Below, in pieces: positions 36,619 to 44,562 of a stretch of 64,000 nt of DNA (the first letter of the stretch is position 1; each line of letters starts with the position of its first letter). The notes below the pieces were generated by a model that ran no database searches, had not been told where the DNA came from, and was given only the letters and a program-made list of their open reading frames with translations. The stretch is from Rhizobiaceae bacterium (lineage in GTDB: Bacteria; Pseudomonadota; Alphaproteobacteria; Rhizobiales; Rhizobiaceae), in assembly GCA_023953905.1 (NCBI GenBank), contig JAMLJA010000002.1, forward strand, positions 62,001 through 126,000, written 5' to 3'. The position numbers and the translations under genes were made by a program.

Positions 36619-38001
36619 TCAATTTGCGCTCAGGCGGAGCTGTGCGGGATCATCGCAATTCGGATTGTTTGCCACCCAGTCGAGGCAAAGCAGAAAACAC
36701 AGTCTAGCGAACTGCTCGGCAAGAGCCTTCGTATCGGACCAATCATTGCCTAGTTCCCTATTGTTTCCGTGGATCGAGCGGCTACGACCATCACTATAAA
36801 TACGGTCGATTGCCTCCTTGACAGTCAGGCCGCCGGGGCGAATAGGTTTGTCATCGTCCATCTTCAGGCGCGCGTTGATAAGAGTTCGTATACCCCCTGA
36901 TTTTCTTCCGCACGCGAGAGCATCGAGAGATGCGGCCAGATTGACGATCGCCATATGGGATGAGGTTTCGCGGCATCCCTCATGAAACCACAAGAATGCA
37001 TGGGACAGCGTCGACATCATATTCGGACGGGCAACCGCGCCGTCAGGGCTGATGACATAGTCAAGCACCTCTCCCACAACCGCAAACATGTCGGCTCTCT
37101 CCGTCAGAATGCTTTCCCATTCGTCCGGCTTGATACGCGGCCCAAATGGAGGGTGCGACCAGCTCGACCCCGAAAGTACGCCTCTGCCAGGGATAAAGGT
37201 CAGGGCTTTACGACGGTGTGGTTTGCGATCGAAGATCAGGTTGATGCCTTCAAGGGCTTTCGAAGGAACCTGCCACATAAGTGCTATGGAGGTCGTTGCG
37301 AACCGCGCGGCCATGAGCGCTTTGTCCCGACCGGCCTCCGACGCCAAATCTTGGATGGTTACACTGCATACGAATGAGCAGGACCCAATGGCGTCGATCA
37401 CGTCCGATTCTGCGATGCTGTCGAATGACGGTTTGCGCTTTCGAAGTTTGCGACCTAGCCAGGCGCTCTCTATACGCCGCCGGGATAACGTTGAAATCCC
37501 GCCATCCTGGTGTTTTCTTTCGAGCCACACGTCCCGTGGTTCAAATAAGACCGGGCCGATGGAGAATGGTTTAAAATCCTTACCGCCAAACAGTGTACAC
37601 CCAAACGCATACTCCCGAATGCCTTGACCCGTAGCATACTCGTTGGCGGTCTTCTTGACCCGCGTAAGTACGGTTGAGACATTTGTCTCAAGATTGTGGT
37701 CGAGGTCGATTGAGGCAAGGGCCGGCCCGAATGCGCGTCTTACGATTGCCCGCCATTCGGTTTGTGTAAATTTCGGCTTTAGCGACGGATCATCCTCCAT
37801 CAGACGCTTCGCGACCCGGTCGATGCCCTCATCGAGTTTACGTGAGACGACCAAGGATTCACCGTTTCCGGCGTCGATCATACGCGGCAACGAAAAATCG
37901 TCGTCTCTCGATCGCTCTGCCATTGGTACGGTTTCAAGACGCGTCAATTCACGGATAATCTCTTTGACCAGATCGCTAGGCGTACTCAAATCACCCCTCA
38001 T
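36619..38001 (-). CDS. Apea-like HEPN domain protein
   Basis: 460 residues from ATG 38001 (AGGGA 7 nt upstream); a TTG at 38034 would add 11 residues. The C-terminal ~170 residues look like the Apea-type HEPN domain: a long helix (HAFLWFHEGCRETSSHMAIVNLAASLDAL), then IYSDGRSRSIHGN with R406-x4-H411, the catalytic RNase motif. The first 290 residues have no recognised domain. HEPN RNases of this group cut RNA in abortive anti-phage defence. The gene is convergent with the giant NTPase inside element A. Confidence 0.75.
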   Translation of the reverse strand: MRGDLSTPSDLVKEIIRELTRLETVPMAERSRDDDFSLPRMIDAGNGESLVVSRKLDEGIDRVAKRLMEDDPSLKPKFTQTEWRAIVRRAFGPALASIDLDHNLETNVSTVLTRVKKTANEYATGQGIREYAFGCTLFGGKDFKPFSIGPVLFEPRDVWLERKHQDGGISTLSRRRIESAWLGRKLRKRKPSFDSIAESDVIDAIGSCSFVCSVTIQDLASEAGRDKALMAARFATTSIALMWQVPSKALEGINLIFDRKPHRRKALTFIPGRGVLSGSSWSHPPFGPRIKPDEWESILTERADMFAVVGEVLDYVISPDGAVARPNMMSTLSHAFLWFHEGCRETSSHMAIVNLAASLDALACGRKSGGIRTLINARLKMDDDKPIRPGGLTVKEAIDRIYSDGRSRSIHGNNRELGNDWSDTKALAEQFARLCFLLCLDWVANNPNCDDPAQLRLSAN

Positions 38002-38315
38002 TAGGCAGTCCCTACTGGTTTCCCGACGCGGCAACGCCTCGATGCATGCAGCCGCTCTGTCAGCATGTTCGAGGAGAAGGCGAAGTAACGAGAAGTCCCC
38101 ATGCGTAAAAGCATGCTGATTGCCGTCAGAAAATGCAATGACCTGCGATGACGGGAACGCCAGCGCACCCGCATGTGACTCGGGGACTGCGAACGCCGGA
38201 AGCTGTTATTCGGGTCCAGCCTCAAATCCGGCAAAGCGTCAAACGTCTGCTATCTGGTATTTACCCCGAAAGCCGCCATTCCGCTTCCTATTCCTTCTTC
38301 GCCGTTCGACTGAGG
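38002..38315. other. Upstream region of the HEPN gene
   Basis: About 310 bp between the HEPN start and the right-end repeat of element A. Frames here are low-quality. The HEPN promoter is expected in it; I cannot point to a clear -35/-10 pair. Confidence 0.4.
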
Positions 38316-38378
38316 CTATTTAGGAGGGTCATAGAGGGGAATAGCGTAGACGTAGTTCTCTCTTTCGTCGTTTTCGGC
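38316..38378 (+). repeat. Right-end sequence of element A
   Basis: The first 45 bp (38316-38360) match 44427-44471 of element B at 38 of 45 positions, including TATAGAGGGGAAT-like and TAGTTCTC blocks. In both elements the block starts exactly 63 bp before the 9-bp core. Confidence 0.75.
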
Positions 38379-38408
38379 CCGCCAAACACCGCCGATTGCC
38401 GCACAAAT
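38379..38408 (+). repeat. Junction attachment repeat between elements A and B
   Basis: Identical over 30 bp to the left end at 30657-30686. It serves both as attR of element A and attL of element B; the core CCGCCAAAC recurs at 44490. Confidence 0.85.
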
Positions 38409-38923
38409 AATCCCACTATATCTTTTGTTATCAGATAGATAGCTTCTTGCTGTGCAGTTGCGCTTCGGGCCAAGGTTCTCGCACGCCCTATCATGTAGGA
38501 TAGCCCTTCGTCACAACCGCCGCTCATACGCCATAGTCCGCTTTGCTTGCTCGGGCATGTCCAGATTGGGGCCGACAGCGAACTGACAGCTTTCATACTC
38601 TGATCAGGCAAATATGACATTCCGAGCGTAAAGGTGAAGCTTCGACGCTTCTTCAGGAGCGTGTCGCTGATAGCCTTACGGTCCGTCGCTCATCATGACG
38701 TTGGCGAGAGACAGCACGTACGCGAGGGCGATGGACCACATTGAGGACGGCCGCCTTCCCTATCGCCCATCCTGCCTCCGACGTGGACATTTTGGGGCGG
38801 CCTGTCGAATTCCGCTGACAGGCCGGCTCAGCCGCATGAGAAGCATCGTACTGCTCGGTTGTTCTTCTCTTGTTCCGCTGGGCGTGATAGTAAGATGTCA
38901 CCCCGCATCCCAAATGGAATACG
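38409..38923. other. Left-end and leader region of element B
   Basis: 515 bp without a credible gene. It holds the blocks shared with element A (38428-38451 and 38473-38503) and, further on, the presumed promoter of the NTPase gene. Open frames on either strand are Arg/Ser-rich and lack starts. Confidence 0.5.
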
Positions 38924-41900
38924 ATGACCGAAAGCGACTCCGAATATCAATTTATAGAGCTGAACCGCACTTTTCACGAGCTATCCAAGTACGCCAACGA
39001 GGACGATGGGCTCGACCTAAGTCACGCGTTTCGTATCGGTGATCGGCTTTCTTGGTCGAACCTGATTGAGAGGTATCGCGTCATTATCCTGTCGGAAGCC
39101 GGTTCAGGAAAAACTGCTGAAATTCGCAATATCGCCCTCGATCTACGTGCCCAAGGCAAGTCAGCGTTTTTCATCCGTCTCGAACATGTACCTAACGATT
39201 TCGAGGACGGATTCGAGGTCGGAACGTTTGAAGAGTTTCAGTCGTGGCTCGCATCGAATGATGAAGGATGGCTCCTGCTGGACTCCGTTGACGAGGCGCG
39301 CCTGCGCAATCCCGGAGACTTCGCGCTCGCAATCAAGAAACTAGGAAGGCGGATCGCAACGGCGAAGGATCGCTCGCACATCGTTGTCACCGGACGCACC
39401 AATGCGTGGCGCCCCAAAACCGATCTTGCGCTTTGCGTCACTCATCTTCCTTTCACGCCTGCCACGACGACGGCGAAGGAAGACGAGGCTTCCGACATCG
39501 ACGACACGATCGAGGACGCTGTTGAGACTTCGGATAGACCGGCAGAAAAGTCCCAGCCCGTCTTTAAGATCGTCACCTTGGACGACCTGTCTCATGCTCA
39601 AATCGAGGCATTTGCTGGTGCCCGTGGCATCAATGACACTAAAGCCTTCATTGAGGCCATCGAGCGCGCCGATGCATGGTCCTTCACGTCAAGACCACAG
39701 GATTTGATGGAACTGACGGAATTCTGGCTTGATCAGGGCCGCATCGGAAGCCGCCTGGAAATCATGCGCAACAGCATATCGCGGCGTCTCCAGGAGAGAG
39801 ATCAGGAGCGCATCGATGTATACCCGCTAGCTCCCCAAAAGGCTCTGCAAGGAGCAAGGCTGATAGCCGCAGCGACCACCTTGGCGCTAGACTCGACTAT
39901 TCGAGTTCCGGATGGGGCTGAAAATTCGAAAGGCATCGCTCTCCACGACGTGCTTCCTGATTGGGACGACAAAGAACGCTCAACGCTGCTGTCCCGCCCG
40001 ATATTCGACGAAGCAATCTATGGAACTGTGCGCTTCCATCATCGCTCCGTCCGCGAGTATCTCGCGGCCGAATGGTTCGCTGAGCTGTTGGGCCGAGAAA
40101 CCTCGAGACGAAAGATCGAAGCCCTCTTCTTCACTAATCAGTACGGGCTGGACATCATCGTCCCCACGCTCCGTCCGATCTTGCCCTGGCTGGCTATTTT
40201 CGATCCCAAGATCCGAGAGAGGTTGCGAAAAGTTGCCCCTGAAGTGGTTTTTGAAGGGGGCGATCCGAGCCAGCTACCGTTGGAGACGCGAAGGCTCATT
40301 CTCCATGAAGTCTGCGAACAACTGGCGAGCGGAACATCCGGCCGCTCGATGACCGACTATGCGGCTGTACAACGCTTCTCCAATCCCGATCTGACCGACG
40401 ATGTGCGCAGCCTTCTAGCCAAGTATGCGACCGATGAAGAACTGAAGGCTTTTCTGCTCCGAATGGTCTGGCTGGGCCAGCTCTCCGGTGCATTGCCCGA
40501 GGCAAAGCAGATCGCGCTTTCACCTTCCGCTTCACAGTATACGCGCATTGCCGCGTTTAGAGCAGTTCGGGCAGTTGGGTCCGAGCAGGATCAAGAAGAC
40601 ATCCGCAACAGTTTTCTCGCAGAAGCGGCAGAACTGGATCGCGACTGGCTTGCCGAATTGACGAAGGAAACCGCTCCGACACCGGACACGATCAAGTGGC
40701 TGCTTGAGTGCTTGGGCAAAACGGAAGAGAAAGAACGGTACAGCGTCGATCGCCTTTCCGACGCTGTGAGCACCTTCGTTCAGGCCGCCGGTCTCGATCA
40801 ACTGCCCGAGTTGCTTATCGGCTTTGATCAATTGCTCAACACACCGCCAGTTATCGAGAGGCGTTTTTGCGAGATATCGCAGAAATTTACTTGGCTGATG
40901 ACGCCCGCATCCCAGGCAGCCGAGCGTCTCATCGAGGCCCGCCATTCAGCGTCACTGCAACCCGCCGTGCTGGCCGTCCTCGATAAGTTTGGAGTGGGAC
41001 GTCACTATCTCGACAGCGAACTCAACGATGCGAAAACGAAGTTCTCGACCCTTGTGCCAGAGTGGCCGGAACTGAATGGGGCCTTGTTTTGGTATGAGAT
41101 TAACCTTGCGAGAGAACGGCGAGACGAAAAGCGCAACGAACGGCTTACCGATTTCTGGCCGGTTTTTGTCATGGAGCCGTTCTGGCGCTTTGGCGCGGAG
41201 GATTTCGACTATGTCTCCGAGCAAATTGCAACTCAGCCCTTCCAAGACGACAAGCTTGTCGCGCTGTCGTTGGCTTTTAGACTCTACATCACGAACGATC
41301 GGCCGCGTTTGTGGCGTGAAAAGCTCAAGCGACTCGTCTCCGGCAACACGGAGTTGTCGGATGAGTTGGACAAGTTCCTCAATCCGCCGGCACAAGGAAA
41401 AGACGCCCGCGCCTGGAAACGCCAGGAAGCGCAGTGGAAGAGACGCTCCGAGGAAAGAAAGCGAAAAGAGGAAAAGAATCTCGCAGACTCAAAAAAGTAT
41501 CTGAGCGAAAATCTCGACAAATTGCGCGACCCAAGTCTGACCAAACCTGGCTATGTCTTCAACGGCCTAACATACCTTCACGACCGGATGCGCCGCGATA
41601 GTGATCGCTCTGGTCGGTGGACCCATGGCAACTGGAGAAACTTGGAAGCCGAGTTCGGCAAGGATATCGCACAAGCGTTCCGTGACGGAATTGTTGCTTA
41701 TTGGCGGCGTGAGAGACCGACTGTTCGTTCGGAAGGCGCACCAGAAAACTCGACACCAATGTCGGTAATTCTGGGCTTGGCCGGACTCGAAATCGAAGCG
41801 CAGGAGACACCAAATTGGGCGCAAAGCCTCAGCGAAGCAGACATCGAACTCGCCTGCCGATATGCCTCGTTTGAATTGAACGGTTTCCCAACCTGGTTTC

Positions 41901-43258
41901 CCAAGCTCTTCGAGGCGCATACGAGCACCGTCACAGATTTCCTTCTTCAGGAGATTCGCTTCGAGCTTTCGAAAGCGACACCTGAGAAGGAGGATAATTA
42001 CGTCCTCAGTGACGTTAGCTGGTCCGGTGAATGGAGCTGGGCCACTCTCGGCCCGCACATCACAAATCTGCTGAAGGAATCCGAGCCTGCGAACGCAGCC
42101 ACGTTGGGCAAGCTCCTCAAGATTTTGCAGGGATCGGCACTGTCCGACGAGGAAATAGCCGCGCTCGCGTCGCAAAAAGTCCGGTCGGTACACACCCCGC
42201 AGCATGTGGCTCACTGGTACGCCGTATGGGTAGGCGTCGATCCTGAAGCCGCAATTCCCGACCTTGCAGCTTATTTTGAAGAATTGCCGCAAGGCGAGGC
42301 GCGAACAGAATTCGCGATGAGCTTTGTAACAAACCTATGGGGCGGCCGCAGAAGCGCGGCCAGCACCAGGGCCAGATATCAAACACCCCGACATTTGAAG
42401 ACTCTCTACCTGCTGATGCATGGTCATATCCGGCGAAGCGAGGACATCGATCGCGCCGGCAAGGGCGTCTATTCACCAGGTTTGCGCGACAATGCGCAGG
42501 ACTCAAGGAACGGGCTATTTGATCTGCTGAACAAGATTCCAGGCAAGGAAGCCTTCCTGGCCCTGCAAGAAATATCGCAATCCCACCCGGAGGTGGAATC
42601 CCGTCCATGGTTCGCCCACTTGGCAAAGGTGAAGGCCGAGCAGGACTCGGATATCGCGCCGTGGATGCCTGCACAGGTCCGCGACTTCCATGACAAGCTG
42701 GAACGAACGCCGGCCAATCACCGAGAGCTGGCCGAGCTTGCGGTGATGCGGTTCCTCGATTTGAAAGATGATCTTGAGAACGGGGACAGTAGCGTCGCGG
42801 CAATACTCAAAGCAGGTGCGACGCTTGAAACCGATATGCGGAAATATATCGGGCGTGAGCTTCGTGAAAAGGCGTCCGCTCGCTATTCCGTCCCGCAAGA
42901 GGAGGAGTTTGCAGATGCCAAGAAGCCTGACATCAGGTTCCACGGGATGGGATTTGATGCACCTGTGCCGGCCGAGTTGAAGCTGGCCGACAAGTGGACT
43001 GGCCCCGAACTTTTCGAGCGGTTGGAGAATCAGCTTTGCGGCGACTATCTGCGCGACAACAGGTCGGCACGCGGCGTTTTCGTTCTGGTACGCACGGGCG
43101 AAAAGGCTGGCTGGGATGTTCCGGGGGGAGCCAACCGGGTTGATTTTGAAGGCCTGATTGCAGCGCTTCAGAATCGTTGGGAAGAAATTGCGCAGGAATT
43201 TCCGGGCGTGGATGAGATCACGGTCATCGGCATAGACCTCCTAAGAAGAGCTGCGTAG
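38924..43258 (+). CDS. Giant NACHT-like NTPase with C-terminal nuclease
   Basis: 1,444 residues. The N-terminal NTPase has Walker A SEAGSGKT (57-64) and Walker B WLLLDSVDE (116-124), followed by VVTGRTNAW, a NACHT/STAND arrangement lacking a separate N-terminal effector. A long helical-repeat region fills about 300-1300 with a highly charged coiled segment near 825-870. At the C-terminus D1336...E1351-L-K1353 (PDIRF, then VPAELKLADKW) and QL-GDYLRDN form a PD-(D/E)xK nuclease domain. I infer an NTP-controlled DNA-cutting defence protein. The DUF3800 gene follows by 2 nt. Confidence 0.82.
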   Translation: MTESDSEYQFIELNRTFHELSKYANEDDGLDLSHAFRIGDRLSWSNLIERYRVIILSEAGSGKTAEIRNIALDLRAQGKSAFFIRLEHVPNDFEDGFEVGTFEEFQSWLASNDEGWLLLDSVDEARLRNPGDFALAIKKLGRRIATAKDRSHIVVTGRTNAWRPKTDLALCVTHLPFTPATTTAKEDEASDIDDTIEDAVETSDRPAEKSQPVFKIVTLDDLSHAQIEAFAGARGINDTKAFIEAIERADAWSFTSRPQDLMELTEFWLDQGRIGSRLEIMRNSISRRLQERDQERIDVYPLAPQKALQGARLIAAATTLALDSTIRVPDGAENSKGIALHDVLPDWDDKERSTLLSRPIFDEAIYGTVRFHHRSVREYLAAEWFAELLGRETSRRKIEALFFTNQYGLDIIVPTLRPILPWLAIFDPKIRERLRKVAPEVVFEGGDPSQLPLETRRLILHEVCEQLASGTSGRSMTDYAAVQRFSNPDLTDDVRSLLAKYATDEELKAFLLRMVWLGQLSGALPEAKQIALSPSASQYTRIAAFRAVRAVGSEQDQEDIRNSFLAEAAELDRDWLAELTKETAPTPDTIKWLLECLGKTEEKERYSVDRLSDAVSTFVQAAGLDQLPELLIGFDQLLNTPPVIERRFCEISQKFTWLMTPASQAAERLIEARHSASLQPAVLAVLDKFGVGRHYLDSELNDAKTKFSTLVPEWPELNGALFWYEINLARERRDEKRNERLTDFWPVFVMEPFWRFGAEDFDYVSEQIATQPFQDDKLVALSLAFRLYITNDRPRLWREKLKRLVSGNTELSDELDKFLNPPAQGKDARAWKRQEAQWKRRSEERKRKEEKNLADSKKYLSENLDKLRDPSLTKPGYVFNGLTYLHDRMRRDSDRSGRWTHGNWRNLEAEFGKDIAQAFRDGIVAYWRRERPTVRSEGAPENSTPMSVILGLAGLEIEAQETPNWAQSLSEADIELACRYASFELNGFPTWFPKLFEAHTSTVTDFLLQEIRFELSKATPEKEDNYVLSDVSWSGEWSWATLGPHITNLLKESEPANAATLGKLLKILQGSALSDEEIAALASQKVRSVHTPQHVAHWYAVWVGVDPEAAIPDLAAYFEELPQGEARTEFAMSFVTNLWGGRRSAASTRARYQTPRHLKTLYLLMHGHIRRSEDIDRAGKGVYSPGLRDNAQDSRNGLFDLLNKIPGKEAFLALQEISQSHPEVESRPWFAHLAKVKAEQDSDIAPWMPAQVRDFHDKLERTPANHRELAELAVMRFLDLKDDLENGDSSVAAILKAGATLETDMRKYIGRELREKASARYSVPQEEEFADAKKPDIRFHGMGFDAPVPAELKLADKWTGPELFERLENQLCGDYLRDNRSARGVFVLVRTGEKAGWDVPGGANRVDFEGLIAALQNRWEEIAQEFPGVDEITVIGIDLLRRAA

Positions 43259-43260
43259 AT

Positions 43261-44202
43261 ATGTGGGGAAGACGAAGCCCTGTCCTCCTTCAGGCGTTCT
43301 GCGACGACTCAGCCAGTGACAAGGGAGACAAGCGGCTGTTCATGGCCGGCTATCTGAACCGAGCCGATAGATGGCAGCTCTTTTCCGAGGCATGGCGCGA
43401 GGAGCTACAGGCGTTGCCCTCGATCGCGTACTTACGAATGGTGGAAGCGAACAACCTGCGCGGTGAGTTCAAAGGATGGACGAAGGAGGACCGCGATAAG
43501 AAGCTGAAAGGTCTGGCGCGCGTCATCAACCATTTCGAGCCTCTGTCCTTCCAGTTCACGATCAATCGTGGCGAGCATTTTCGCGTTCTTACCCCCGTCT
43601 CGCCTCGCGGTCTGGGAAGCCCGCACTTCACCTGCTGCTTTAGCGTGATATCCGGCGTTGCACGTTACGTCGCAGAGACCAAAGCCAAGACTCGAATCGA
43701 ATACATCTTCGACGAACAGGACGGCGTGAGCGCGGACATGTCCCTCTTGTTCCACCAGATGAAGCGAAACATCCCGCGCAGAGCCCGAAATCTTATCAGC
43801 GGCGTCCCTGCCTTTGAGAACGACAAACTGCTGCCGCCGCTTCAAGCAGCGGACATGCTGGCGTGGCATTTACGCCGGGAGCATGAGAACCGAGCGTCCC
43901 CTGACGATATTCTCCCGATGGCTAACCTGCTGAGGAATCCGAAAGGACATTTGGAGTCCCATGTCGATGATGCCCACCTCTACAAATGGGCCGAGCATCA
44001 TGAAAAGCAGGAAGGGGTTCAATTCTTAAAGAGCAAAGGGCAATGGCAGGAATTCAGACGAGACCTGATGCGTTTTGCCGAGGCGGAAGCAATCCCGCCG
44101 AAAGGCAGCCGGCTCTCACATCTCCTTTTTAGATTGCGCATTCACTTCTTGGCCGCGCTGGCCCGGCGGAACCTAAGAAAGCGCGGCCGCCCTCGCTCCT
44201 GA
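43261..44202 (+). CDS. DUF3800 domain protein
   Basis: 313 residues. The N-terminal LLQAFCDDSASD...LFMAGYL and the C-terminal EYIFDEQ...LLPPLQAADMLAWHLRREHE carry the acidic residues of the DUF3800 family, an RNase H-like fold of unproven activity that is common in defence and mobile loci. The start lies 2 nt after the NTPase stop, so the two genes form an operon and probably one system. Confidence 0.85.
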   Translation: MWGRRSPVLLQAFCDDSASDKGDKRLFMAGYLNRADRWQLFSEAWREELQALPSIAYLRMVEANNLRGEFKGWTKEDRDKKLKGLARVINHFEPLSFQFTINRGEHFRVLTPVSPRGLGSPHFTCCFSVISGVARYVAETKAKTRIEYIFDEQDGVSADMSLLFHQMKRNIPRRARNLISGVPAFENDKLLPPLQAADMLAWHLRREHENRASPDDILPMANLLRNPKGHLESHVDDAHLYKWAEHHEKQEGVQFLKSKGQWQEFRRDLMRFAEAEAIPPKGSRLSHLLFRLRIHFLAALARRNLRKRGRPRS

Positions 44203-44426
44203 GCCAGGATTGACTAGTAGTTACCGTCTCCACTCGCGTCGACGCAGTCGCCCCAGCCGACATAGTGGGTCGGCTTGTCCGCAGAGGAATGGGCCGCCGG
44301 AACATTCTGGACGCCGTGGGGTTGAACGAAGCTTTAAAGACTGACAATGCCGTATCTCAAGGACCGAATTGAGGGCGCGAGGCGGAGTCTGATGGCTGTC
44401 AGCCAGCTCTGCCGTCCCCTTATTCC

Positions 44427-44498
44427 CTATTTTGGAGGGGTATAGAGGGGAATGGAGTAGATATAGTTCTCATCGCTATCCCGCATGTCCCGCCAAAC
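44427..44498 (+). repeat. Right end of element B and chromosomal attR
   Basis: The 45-bp block 44427-44471 matches the right end of element A; the 9-bp core CCGCCAAAC is at 44490-44498. Beyond it the sequence no longer resembles either element left end, so the island ends here. Confidence 0.75.
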
Positions 44499-44562
44499 CT
44501 GCGGTCCGGGTCCCTGCAAAACCTAGGACGCAAACGTATTTGCCGGAAATGCACGTCCATCG

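Larger units (their letters stand above)
30657..38378. mobile_element. Element A: integrase-less island at tRNA-Ser
   Basis: 7.7 kb bounded by the 9-bp core at the tRNA 3' end and its repeat at 38379. The left end has three blocks colinear with element B (offsets 0, 49 and 94 bp) and the right end has a 45-bp block 63 bp from the next core, also shared with B. The cargo is a giant nuclease-STAND NTPase and a HEPN/73-codon pair. No integrase, transposase, replication or mobilisation gene is visible. I infer a cis-mobilisable, integrated element that depends on a recombinase encoded elsewhere; a decayed island is the alternative. Confidence 0.75.
38379..44489. mobile_element. Element B: second integrase-less island in tandem
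   Basis: 6.1 kb between the core at 38379 and the core at 44490, after which ordinary chromosome resumes. Both ends are homologous to those of element A with conserved spacing, but the cargo is unrelated: a NACHT-like NTPase with a C-terminal nuclease and a DUF3800 gene. No recombinase gene. Tandem accretion at one site implies that the same enzyme recognises both elements. Confidence 0.75.

Noticed and set aside
38001..38438. Small frames on both strands at the right end of element A
   Set aside because: Arg/Ser-rich or low complexity, and some cross the element boundary, which a real cargo gene would not do.
38653..38913. 86-codon minus-strand frame in the leader of element B
   Set aside because: His/Arg-rich composition of a shadow frame and no start-site support.
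30657..44498. An integrase, excisionase or relaxase gene for the tandem islands
   Set aside because: I read all sizable frames on both strands of both elements and found no tyrosine or serine recombinase motif, no transposase and no mobilisation gene. The short frames in the leaders lack starts and sensible composition.
30657..44498. A prophage or conjugative island
   Set aside because: No capsid, portal, terminase, replication or type IV secretion genes are present; total cargo is only five genes.
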